Below are positions 35,401 to 46,900 of a stretch of DNA of 64,000 nucleotides, piece after piece. The stretch's first letter is position 1; each line of letters opens with the position of its first letter. Origin of the DNA: Myoxocephalus aenaeus (lineage: Eukaryota; Chordata; Actinopteri; Perciformes; Cottidae); contig JBAMJR010000186.1 in the NCBI GenBank assembly GCA_038501785.1, forward strand, positions 1 through 64,000, read 5' to 3'. Position numbers and translations under genes: made by a program. The notes below the pieces were generated by a model. That model searched no databases and was not told the DNA's origin. It saw only the letters and a list, made by a program, of their open reading frames with translations.

Positions 35401-37533
35401 TGGGTGTATTTTGTAGTATTTATTTACTTTGGATGCCTTTTTTTCTGATGATGGGGAGCAATTATTTTCCCCAAGAAAGGTATCATGAAAAATAACATTT
35501 ACAAGAATGACATTGAATCAAGTACTCATGTAGGTACGTGAGGTATTTGTACTTCTTATACATATACGTCACTACATTCATTTTCTTTTATTACATTCAT
35601 GCGACAGCTATGGTTACTAGGTGTGGCACTTTTTTTTTTTACACCTATTACTTAGTGATTTGTGTAGTTTTGAGCACAAAAAACCCACAAACAACATAAT
35701 GAATACTTTTATTTGAAGTACATTTTGCTCTTGTTGGATAGTTAACTTTAAGCTGTAAACAAACTACATCATGGTCACATGACATCATGGTCACATGACT
35801 AAAATTCATGAGGTATTTACTGACTAATCTTATATATTGGAAAAAAAACGTTATCTTCAGTGTGTGTGAACCACAGACCTCATTCAGGCATCTAACTAAA
35901 AAACTATTCAAAAAACTGGGAATATGCTGACTCATGTTGGGGTTTCTGAACTCACTCCTGCAGCATTCAAGCTAAACGTCTTTGGGGATTTGAGTGAACT
36001 TCCCCTTTAACACTTGGGTATTCAGGTTAACATAATGAGGATATTTTGCCAGAGCACCGTCACACACGCGCTACACCGGGTCCAAAATTTTGCGGGCGGC
36101 AAATCACAACGTGAATACGATAATAACCTTTCGCACTGTCGGTAATTAGTCAACATAGAGCGGCGTTTGAGCCACGCTGCTCACCGTGTTAAAACCCCAT
36201 CAGTGTGTATGTGTGTGTGTTTTTAATTGCTGCAATGCTTCCTCATTACAAGCTACAGTGGAGGGACGCCTGCCAGTGTGGTGGTAGGAGGTGGTTTGGC
36301 TCTCGGAACAATCTGATCACAGATGCCGTGCTCGCTTTGCTTGTTAATCACTACCAATCAAAAATACATCAGTCACAGATACACACACGTGAGCACACAC
36401 ACACACACACACACGCAGTTGCGCATGTAAACGAGCTGATTAAAAGCTACATCTAGAATGAACATTTTTTTCTGGATCACGTTCCAATAAAAATGCTTTA
36501 TGTGCGATTTTACGCAATTCAGCGGGTCGGATTGGCTCAGTTGCGACCACCATGATGTTCCATTAACCTCATCAATGCAAAAAATTTAAAGACTGTGAGG
36601 CGATGAAGACATCAAACACGCGCGTCTTGGCGGTGACAGGATAATAATATCACCGTGATTATACAACTCGGAGTCGACGCCGGCGTGTGGAGAGCGAAGC
36701 AAACACGAGCGCAGAAGGTCAGAGCGGCAGAACAAAACACACACGGGGAAGCAGGAAAAATGACATTTGGCCATAAAGGCTATCTGGACCTAAAGGGTGT
36801 GTGATATGAACATAAGGTCATTGTTTCCTCAGCGGCTTTTTTTTTTTTAGGTCATATGGACGAGTGTGCGATTGTGTGTATCAACTTTTACCTTTGCTAT
36901 CATCACAGGGCACACAACCTTTGAGCGTGAACAAAGATACTGTCGCAAAAGAAGCACTTTCAAGGCCCCGATCCTGCATCTTGTGATTTAAATCATCAAA
37001 GATTCACATCAGCCCTAAAAAAAAAAAAGTGGTTAAACTGACTTTTGTGCGTGCAAAAACGGCGCCTGGCTGGAGTCTGGATTCATAATTCAACAAGCAG
37101 TTCTTTAGTGATGGTGTCCTAACCCAGACAAAAGCACAGATGAGGGGGAGTCATCTTCTTCATCTTCCCTTTAACTAAACCCCCTCATCCAGCCAGCCAC
37201 ACAATTACACCTCCCTTTTTTTTTCCTCTTCTCTTTATTCCCTTTTTCCCTACAGTACAGCGTCGCTTTCATCTTTCTTTCATGTTTCTCTCGGCCCCTG
37301 CCTTTATTCTGTCATCATCTGCTTCTTTTTCACCTCAGAGCCTGCTGCACAGCTAAGTTTATCCCCCACTCTCCATCATCCTTCAGGGTCATCCATCTCT
37401 CTCCTCCTCTCTCGTTTCTTTCTCTCTCTTTACTGTACTGCATCAGTCCCTCCCTCACCCACTGTTACTCTTTTCTCTCTGGGTCTTTCTTCCATCTCCT
37501 TTCTCCGTGGGGGGCTCAAGGCTGCCAGTCTGT

Positions 37534-37536
<3 letters not shown>
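32441..37536. other. Gene-free stretch
   Basis: Contains (TG)n near 32935-32951, 35199-35216 and (CA)n near 36390-36412; a complex block at 36090-36180 (CGATAATAACCTTTCGCACT and onward, including GGTAATTAG) is a possible conserved element. Pyrimidine-rich DNA occupies 37190-37500. No gene is supported. Confidence 0.5.
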
Positions 37537-37582
<46 letters not shown>

Positions 37583-37598
37583 CGCACACGCACACACG
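37537..37598. repeat. (CA)n microsatellite with CG interruptions
   Basis: CA from 37537, with regularly placed CG steps after 37575. Confidence 0.95.
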
Positions 37599-37800
37599 CC
37601 TCCCCAGGGTGCTTTGGACATCGCCCTGTCCTGCTGCGGTACCGATCTGCTCACCGAGGTGAGGGGGCGTCTGTCCGTGTTTCATCACTCTGTCCACTCG
37701 GCTGAGAGGAGGAAGTTCTGCTTATCTGGGTTTGGGTGTGGTCACGACCATCAGCGCTATAACAAGCTTTCCCAACAGCGGGTCGGCATCGTAGCAGATC

Positions 37801-38050
37801 TTTAGCATGATCGCCGTCCTAGTTTAGCATTTTAGCAGGCTAATTAGCGACACACACACAGTTGAGGATGGAGGGACATTGGTTTTGCGGGTATTAAATC
37901 ATGAACCAAATATAAATCTTTAGAAGACAGCACTATATACAAAGTAAAGGGATCATCCACGTTATTACAATTCATCCTCAGGAGGATAAGAATATGTGTA
38001 CCAAAATGTTATGGCAATCCATCCAATAGCTGTTGAGATATTCACTTAAA
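37801..38050 (+). repeat. Teleost dispersed repeat (GTTAGCATGCTAAC type), copy 2
   Basis: Contains TTTAGCAGGCTAATTAGC, then AGTTGAGGATGGAGGGACAT, GTTTTGCGGGTATTAAATC, ATTACAATTCATCCTCAGG and ATGGCAATCCATCCAATAGC. It extends further 3' than copy 1 at 19621. Confidence 0.7.
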
Positions 38051-38101
38051 CCTAAATTTCAACCTCAAAGGAAAGGAAAAGTCTGAGGATCACTTAATAA
38101 G

Positions 38102-38103
38102 GC

Positions 38104-38139
<36 letters not shown>

Positions 38140-38485
38140 TTTATTTATATAGGACCTTTAAAAACAAAGTTCACAAAGTGCTCTACATAGAAGCAAAGAA
38201 GACATAACTTAAAAATCAGTAAACACAAAGGACCATGGGCAATGAATACTACAATAATCAATCAAAAATAGACAAATAAATAAAATATACAAACAAAACC
38301 AGGGGAATAAAAGAACAACATAATAGATCATAAAAGGACGTAAAAGGACGTAAAAGGACGACATCACTTAAAAGCAATTCTATAGAAATGGGTTTTTAGA
38401 AGTTATTTAAAAGAAGTTACTGATTCTGCCAGCCTTATCTCCTCCGGTAGGTCGTTCCAAATGGGATTCATTATATTGGGGCCAT
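38102..38485 (-). mobile_element. Non-LTR retrotransposon 3' end, minus orientation, with (AAT)n tail
   Basis: Starts with an (ATA)n tract (38105-38138), then CTTTATTTATATAGGACCTT, AAGTTCACAAAGTGCTCTAC, AAATGGGTTTTTAGAAGTTA, and CTCCTCCGGTAGGTCGTTCC. This is the reversed 3' end of a common fish retroelement. Three tandem copies of TAAAAGGACG lie at 38333-38362. Confidence 0.7.
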
Positions 38486-38539
38486 GAAGATCTGTACAAT
38501 ATTTTACAATAATGCATCACATAGTCGCAAATCAGTTGT

Positions 38540-39352
38540 GTGGCTTTACATAACAATAGAGTTTATTTGAGGACTTTCAGTCAGGATTCAGAAAGCCTCA
38601 CAGAGACAGACCTGGTGACAATTACTAATGACCTTCTAGTTGCATCTGATAGGGGACTTGTCTCTGTACTTGTCTTGTTAGACCTTAGTGCAGCATTCGA
38701 CACCATTGACCATGACATCTTATTACAGAGGCTAGACCAGTTGATCAGCATTAAAGGTACAGCACTAAGCTGGTTTAAGTCGTATTTATCAGATTGATCT
38801 CAGTTTGTAAACGATGAGGCCTCGATGACCACCGGCGTTCGTCACTGAGTTCCACAAGGTTCTGTTCTTGGACCAATTTTATTCACCTTATATTTGCTTC
38901 CTTTAAGCAATATTATCAGAAAACCCTGCATAAAATGTCACTGTTATGCCGATGATACTCAACTATATCTATCGATCAAGCCAGATGGAACCAACCAGGT
39001 CGCTAAACTTCAAGCGTGTCTTAAAGACATAAAAAACCTGGATGACCTGCAACTTCCTGATGTTGAACTCAGACAAGACTGAAGCTATTTTACTTGCTCC
39101 AGAACACCTCAGAAATCAATTATCTAATGATACAGTTTCTCTTGAAAGAATCTCGGATGTATCTTTGATCAGGACTTGTCCTTTAACTCCCACGTAAAAC
39201 AAATCTCAAGGACGATGCCCCGTCAAAGTTTTCTTTCCTGATCCGATGTGAGGTCCTGGGACAGGGATGTCATACGTGTACAGGTTGTAAAAACCCCCGA
39301 GGCAAATTGGTACTTTGTGATTCAGGGCTGTACAAAATAAACTGAATTGAAT
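38540..39352 (+). pseudogene. L2/Rex1-clade LINE reverse transcriptase fragment (dead)
   Basis: The frame encodes reverse transcriptase motif A (LLDLSAAFDTIDHDILLQRL, 38681-38740), motif B (VPQGSVLGPILFTLYLL, from 38849) and the catalytic YADD box (CYADDTQLYLS, about 38939-38971). Two in-frame TGA codons at 38795 and 38846 and a frameshift near 39036 kill it. After about 39190 the coding part is deleted and the 3'UTR follows (GGGATGTCATACGTGTACAG ... TTTGTGATTCAGGGCTGTAC) with a TGAATTGAAT tail. The UTR matches the one at 14090-14306. Confidence 0.88.
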
Positions 39353-42300
39353 CTCGTTGAATATCTGAATATCAAAGTTAAAACTAAAGCTCAGAGTTTT
39401 TTTTAGCCTCTTGTTTTGCATGTTGACAAATCTGCACTATGTGAGGTCACAGCTTTTCTCGCTTGCTGTTTGCTTAGTACGGACAGCTACCAGTTGATTA
39501 CTTTAGTCACCGGAGACGATGAAGCTCCGTAAAGGGTGAGTTCAGCTCATCGGAGCGGTGTGACGCCTGCGTGTTTCAATTTGAGTCGGAGAAGATGTGA
39601 CGGGGAAGAAATAAACAAAGCGGCAGAAATTCAGATGCTGCCTGTAACCGTTCACAGCACACGCAGGTGTGAAGGCGGCCTTTAAGTGTGTGTGTGTGTG
39701 TGTGTGTGAGTCTTATTGCTGTTTTGTCTGCGCATCGCCCCGTAAAAGCTGTGTACACAAAGCGACACCGGCTCTGTTGAAATGAATGAGACATGAACAG
39801 ACCTTTAAGCCTCGCTGCTTTAGCGTTCATTCAGCAAAGTGCTCCCAATCACTCCCCCATTAGGAATGACTGATTGTCTCTTATTTATTGTACCCATCAT
39901 AATAACTCAAATTATCAAGGACTTGAATTGCACTTAAATGCAATACTTAATTCATCCAATCTTTCACTGTGAACAATAGAAAATCATCACCCTTTTATTC
40001 CCCGTCTCTACTTTCATCGCTGTCTTTTTGTTCAGGTCCCACCTACAACGCCACTCGCTGATTATGGCCTCTCAGTTTCCATAGTGATGCTGAAATGAAT
40101 GATGGTTATAATTTGGACAAAAGAGAGAAGACACTCCAATCCTACTCTGCCCTGTCCTTCTAAACGCTCACTTTATCCCCTTCAAGGCCACGCGACGCCG
40201 GCCTTCACTGAATTAGCCCTCTGAACCTTTTCTGTGAATACAGACCATTATTCTTTTTTTGACTTGTGCCGGGTGGGGGCTTTAATATATGAAATTATGA
40301 GGGATAAATGAGATAAACATGCTGTACCCGTCAATGTCATAGGCTTGTGTAAGTGTGTTTAAGGATGGATGTACCCACGTTGATCTTGTCCTTTTTTTTA
40401 ACAAAAAGGGAACATGTTTTCCAAATCATTAGGACCATGTTTGCACTCTCCAGCCTCCCATCGTTTTTTTTGTAACGATGATGCAATGAGATGCAATAAA
40501 AGCCAATTAGAGTAATTCCGCTGTGAGCCCTCTAAATATTGCAGTAACTGTACAGAAAATATTTTTTTTTATCACATCTTTAGGGTGTTTTAGACAAAAA
40601 ATACCTTAAAATATACCTTAAAAAATATCTTAAAATATATATATATATATAGTTTATTTGAAGACATTTGTAAGTAACAAAGCAATCTGAGGACTTGATT
40701 GGTTGAATATTTCACCAATGAAATCACAAACAAGTCATGTTTAAAAAGCCTTTAGGACTCTCTGCAAAAGGTGACCTGCAGAAAACCGTGGACATTTGTT
40801 TTAACAGGAGCTGTAAATGGAATTAGAGCGTGAAGGATTGCCTCCACACGGCTCTCAACACAGAGACAGTTGAGTTACTATTATTTTATATGACCTGAAT
40901 GTCATATAAAGAAACTGTCCATGTAGGAAATTCGAGCGAGGTTCGGACCTAAATGTCTGGGGGGTGTTAAAGTATTTGGCGTTGTGCACCTTACAGGATG
41001 CGCTGGAGTGGAAATTACCCCTCTAACATATCAGTTAGTTGTTGGATGCAGTTGTAGTTTAGATAAAACTAATCATTTATGACAACTAGAGGGGTTTTAC
41101 TTGACTCATTTTGATATCTGTGTTGTTCCAACTCTGCTAAACCGACTTCTCTGGCATTTGGTTTTACTATTTAATTATTACTCATAGTTACTTAATGACC
41201 TCTTAACCTTTTCACTTCTGATACATTTGAGATAAGTCAGAGGACTTGAGTCACATTACTGTATTTCTGGTCCCCTCTCCACCAACAATGAGTAAAGGGG
41301 GAGTTGAGTCATAGGTCCGGCTCCTGTTCTGAGTGTCGGTGAATAGTTTTATACAAAAAGTGATGCGGGGATGGTTTGGCGAATGAGGGACGCGGATGAT
41401 TTAGTTTGAGGGCGACCGGTGAGGTGACTAATGAGGACCTTGGATTGGGGGTTTGGGTGTGACATATGGTGGTGGTGGGACTTCCTCAGTTGGACGTATT
41501 TGACCACCCGCTCTCCCACTGAGAGCAAACCCAGTGTGTGTTTGTCTGTGTGTGTGTGTGTGTGTGCTCATTCACCGTGAAAAGTCCCCCCCCCCCATCT
41601 GCAATCCACAATTCTATCGTAGGGGCAAATAAAGGTCACACTACGAGTATGCGTGTGTCCCATTTCGACGGCGCTGAAGCACTCAGCTCGTCGTTACAGC
41701 CTCCGTAAAAACGCCTCACACTGCGAGGCATTGAAAAGTATCCTTCAGTGAGCGTCAAAAAGCTCAACCATGACAGCGTCGGAGTGAATCTGATTTCTAT
41801 TTTTCAGCACAGTGGAGCGAGAGGAAATAAATAAATAAAAAAAAGCTCTGGAGATGTCTTCCCTTTCTCCGCTTTCAGCACGGCCAACACGTCTGAGAAC
41901 ATGGGAACAAGGGAGGTCAGCGGTGAGAGAAAATGATGGAACGAGGACAGACAAAGAGAGAGACACATAAGTAAATACCGTTAGTGCACCTGCTGTGTGG
42001 AGCGAGCTGAGAGAGGGAGATTGAAATGTTCTTTTAGACTGAAAAGTGAGAAGATCGCTCACACCGAGCTCACCTGGATCCCCTTTTGTCTCTTGTGTCC
42101 CGAGTCTCATGACACACGGCGGTCTGCGGTCCAGATGGACGAGCATTGCTCATCCCTCTTTCATCTGTTAGCGCGCGTCTATATGCATGCGTGTGAACGT
42201 TTACGAGGGGTTGGGATCACACTTAATTGGACTAATGCACGCGGCACCAATTATTCATTTCATAGTAGATCGTCTGTCGCCTGTGTCACATTCATTTTAT

Positions 42301-45300
42301 TAGATTTATTATACACAACCGTAGATGGATGAGTAAATTAAAATGCATGTTTTATTTGAGCTATAACTGGGACGTTTGTGGGAGGAAGTGTCTGTCCATA
42401 TGTTATAAGGAAGCTGTTTTAAACATGAATAAGCTCCGTAGTGGGTATCAGGGCCCTGTTCTGTTTGACTGAGACCGGCCCACCAAAACAGACCCAGCGG
42501 TACAGCAGCACCACACGACCCGCGCCACGCTTTATGCAAACACAATGACCGAACGATAGTTGTGACTTTAGTCAAATAGATGTATAATAGAAGAAGAAGA
42601 AGAAGAAGAATTTCACAGCAAGGTGGCAAGAATCTCGGGACCATCTGCCCAGTGTGATATAATTATACAAATTATATAATGTTATATGGCTAAGTGTCTA
42701 TGATAGTTTAACATTCATTTCAATGTTGGACAATACAACAGTTTAAGAAACAACTACTCATTCATGCAGAACAATGAGATCAACATTTTGAACGTTTGCT
42801 GCAGCACGTCAACCTGTTTTTTAAATGCCCCGCCCCATCCAGGCTGTGATTGGTCAGCTCAAAAAAGGTGATATTGATGCATATTGGCTCATTGGCTTTA
42901 TGAAATGTTGAATTTTTTGTTTCAACAAAAGGCTAAATGGACGGTGCCGGTCTTATTGATATTGTCTTCTGTCCAACGCGTTCTCATCCCTAAAATACTA
43001 AAACGTAAACAATGTAACTTCAACATAAGGACACAAACACAGGTCTCAAATACCGATCTCTGGTTGAGGGTCCTGTGTTTGTTTGTCTCGTTAGATGCTT
43101 TCTGGTACTAATGTAAACGGAGTAAAGGAGGAGTGCAGTATGGGAATGACTTCTCCTTGCAGGTTCCACCTGACAACAACAACAACAACAACAACACATC
43201 TTTATAATCATGGATTGTATTAATGGGGGTGAACCTGAAGCCATGGAGGATTGGCTCCTCTTCCTCCCCAGTAGGTAGGAAAGAGGCGGGGTGATGTGTT
43301 TGGATGCACAGCATGCAGACACATCATTAACTCTTCTGTCAGTGCAGATCCTCACCGGCTTCTCTTTCCCTCAGCAGCCTCCTCGTTTCACTCGTTCCCT
43401 GCCAGATCGTCTCGTGTGCATCCGCTCTAGCGTCTCCATGCCATCTGCTCACCTGGCTGCTCGACCCTTTCCTCTGACCTTTGGGTTCCCCCGGCTGCCC
43501 CTTGTTGGATTCGTTTTGCCGCTCATGCTTGACCTGCTGATTTTTATACGACTGCATAAACTGAACCTTTCCGTCACTCTCATGGCTCTCTGTGCCGTGC
43601 TTTTGGGTTCTTGTCTGCCATTTGTCCCCGAGCGTTCACACGATCAGTGAAATAAAAAAGGTATTAAACTAGATTTGAGGAGGCCAAAAACAATTCACTC
43701 ACACATTCATTCACAAATGCAATAGTTTGAAATTCAGCAATATTTTCTTCTGTTTTAGAAAATGTAACTAAATTCAAAGCATATTAAAACTGCATTCTAT
43801 TAAAAGGTTTTTAATAGACAGCGATATTTAAAACCGTCAAATGTATTAATTAACTGAAACTGACGCCCTTTCATCCTCATCAGTTATTGTCATAATTAAA
43901 ATATATTGCCGTATTCCCAGCTCGACAAGCAGTTTATGAGAATGTCCAAATCGAAAAGTAAGTATGATACACGTGTTTTTATGCACATGTTGATTTAAAA
44001 TGGTCCTAATTCACTAACATTTGCGCTATGGAAAGAGCAAAATTTGTCGCGACACACGTATCCTGAGTCCGACATTATTTTTGCGTGTTCACTGTTTTTG
44101 TACGCATTTTATTCACACATTAGTGACACATAAATAAGCTGACACTTAGAAACATGAACACTGTCAAAACGACTACTGACTGACTTTTATTCAAAATGAA
44201 AAACTATAAAAAAGAAAGAATTATTTAAAAAGTGCAGATTTAAAAGCCTAACTTTGGAGCAGTTCACGTGTTACTGTAGTGTTGTGTTGCAGAATGAAAA
44301 CATGTATTCAAGGCTACTGACAAACATGTTGTTCACTGGATGATTGATTTTGTTCATGGACAATTTTATGTGTCAGTCCGTGTTGTTTGACCCAGTTCCA
44401 GTTTTACAGTTGAATGAGCCGAGAGAGAAATAACATCTTTATTGAACATATTTTTACTTGGAACAGCAAAAGAAGAGCTGAGAAAACCAAGTTAGCCCGA
44501 GTTCATTTGAGCTCTAATTATGTGATATGTGGCTTGTCTTTAATCAGAAAAGAAAAAATCTGTCAATCAATCTATCAATTATGGAGCAGCTCTATTTACA
44601 AAAATCAATAAGTTGAAAAATCCCTGGAGTTGTATGTAGTGTGACCCTGATATGGCGTTTCATCAAGTGAGTGGAAAGATCACAGGGAGAGAAAATGAAA
44701 TTTGGGAAGTGGAGAGCGGCTCTTTGATTTACCTCCCTCAATCTCATCCCTCGTCTTCGCGCTCGCTCTTCCTCGCTCTCCTTTACTTTGCCAGTTCAAA
44801 GCGAATCCTAAGAACCCTGCTTCACCAGTGTCTGCCTGGGTTTGTTTGATCTCTGTCACACACACACCGACACACACACACACTTAACACATGCCCAAAT
44901 ATCCACCAACTCAAGGGGACACCACTCAGAGGCACACACAGCCACCGACAAACTTACAAAGACACACATTATTCATAGAAAACAGTGAACACAGATTTTA
45001 CATTATTCATACTTTGTGTCATTATGTAAGGCCCTCTATCTGTCCTTCTCCCATTCTCTTTTCATGTCTGCTGCCTTGTCCTGTCCATGTGTCAGCCCAT
45101 GACCCTCCATCCTCACGGCCTCCCGCCGCACACGGAAAAAAAGCTTCATCACGCTGCAGCTAAGTGGGCTTTGAATCCGCGCGTGGACTCCGGTCACGAT
45201 CGCCGTCCCCTCGCCTCGGCTACGATGCACGTGCGTGTTTGTGCGTCTGCGGATTCATTAAACAGGAAGTTGGCCTCATAATTAATTTCCTGTCTTAACG

Positions 45301-46539
45301 TCAGGAAGATGGATGAGGACGATTAGCTGCAACAGAGACAAATTAAACAAAAAGCAGATAGCAGAGGATTTGGCTTTCTGAAAGTATAAATGGAACGCTC
45401 TGGGGACTTTTTCTGCTGATAAAACGTGCTTCAAAGCCACATGCTCTCTGTTCTATTCTTCTAATCCTGCAAATATTTAAAAAGATGTACAAATTGTCAA
45501 ATGTGACGCTGTCACAGAACTATTGCGTAACGTGTGACACCATGCGCTCACGCGGCACGTTTTAATCTGCCGGTGTGTCATTTCGCCTAAAACTAAACCG
45601 TTAACGTCAGTTGCTCTTTGGGTTACTGTCTCTCGACTTGTTGACGCTCATCATGTGAAACCATAGAGAGTCCAAATGCCGTTCGATCCTCACATGCAAA
45701 CACGCACACAAGCACGAATATGGGCACAAACACAACCACCTGTGTGTGTGTGCATGGCTGCAGCGGTCACTCACAAACACGGGAAAAGGCACACCTTGGT
45801 CACACCTCATCATGTGTTTGTTGAAAAGACATTCTTTAATAAGTTGTGGTGTCTTCTCCTTCTTTTTGTCTGAACTGTGAGCCGTCGCCTCATCGGATTT
45901 AGATTCAACGCAAATTAATCTAATATGACCCTCCAAAAACGAAACAAAAAAAGAACATGAAAAGCCCCATTCAATATGTTGTTTAGGGGAATGAACAGAT
46001 GTGGCAAAATGAATGAAAATAATGTATTAACATTAATAATTTTTTTGTCACTCAAAGAAATATAGACCAAGATTAAAACACAACACTGTCGCCTTGTAAA
46101 AATACAAGCTGTTGCCTATTTACACATTCAGCAGACAAAGAGCAACATTAGCATTCATTTGGAGACATGCGTCTGGCAGCCGGACAAATTAGCTCTGCTT
46201 TGGTCCACCGAGGAACGGATTTGTTTCTTTAGCTGTCTGTCGGCGGTTTGATGCTGGGGAGGAAGCGTGCACTGGGTTTATCAGAGCTCTATTTGATAAG
46301 TAACGTATTTCCCTTGCCTAATGTTACATTGTTTACGTTTGACTTAGATTACGTACTTATTCTAAGCCCAACCATGATGTTCGTCACTAATTTAACAGTT
46401 TTTTATTTGAATTAACAGCGCTAACCATTTGTTCACTGAGGCTGAAGTCATAATGTGACTCGTTGGGCTAACCAGCGCAAATTGCAAAGGACCTCTGAGA
46501 GTGTAAAGTATTTTAATAGTTTGTTCCTTTTTTTATGTC
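39353..46539. other. Gene-free stretch
   Basis: Simple repeats: (TG)n 39687-39709, (AT)n 40636-40651, (TG)n about 41545-41566, poly-C 41588-41597, (AAG)n 42590-42610, (CAA)n 43178-43196, (CA)n about 44860-44883. Frames such as 41745-42146 (minus) and 43291-43650 (plus) show no domain or bias. No gene or RNA is supported. Confidence 0.5.
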
Positions 46540-46900
46540 TTTTATTTTGGGAAGTTGTGTTTACTGCAGTCGGTGCAATTCCGGTTGTGCTCTTATTTTG
46601 AAGGTACAAAACCGGAAGTTGGTAGTAAGAAGCGGGAGGAAATGAAAAGTTGCTATAACGACGGGAAATAGTTATAAAAAGGTTACGGGTGTGTTAGTTT
46701 TAGCACCTGGCCGATATGGGCACAAGGTTAGTACCTGTTCAAGTTCATTTTTGAGAAAATATTGTTTTAGATTATTACGGTTTTTGTTTGTGTCAGAGCT
46801 TAAGCTAACCAACTGCTGTTTCCGTTTTTTTCTTCATAGCTCTTACGGTGAGTTCAATAAACCTTTATGAACCATCAGTTAAAGACTCCAGACCATAATT
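46540..46900 (+). other. LTR-like or promoter-like block
   Basis: Two Ets-type motifs in opposite orientation (AATTCCGGTTG at about 46576 and AAACCGGAAGTTGG at about 46610) are followed by a TATA-like GTTATAAAAAGG (about 46672) and, after about 175 bases, AATAAA at about 46857. Promoter followed by polyadenylation signal within 200 bases is the order seen in a retrotransposon LTR. I could not define the ends or a target duplication. Confidence 0.25.

Noticed and set aside
41745..42146. 133-codon minus-strand frame
   Set aside because: No domain; serine/leucine-rich composition arises from purine-rich DNA on the other strand.
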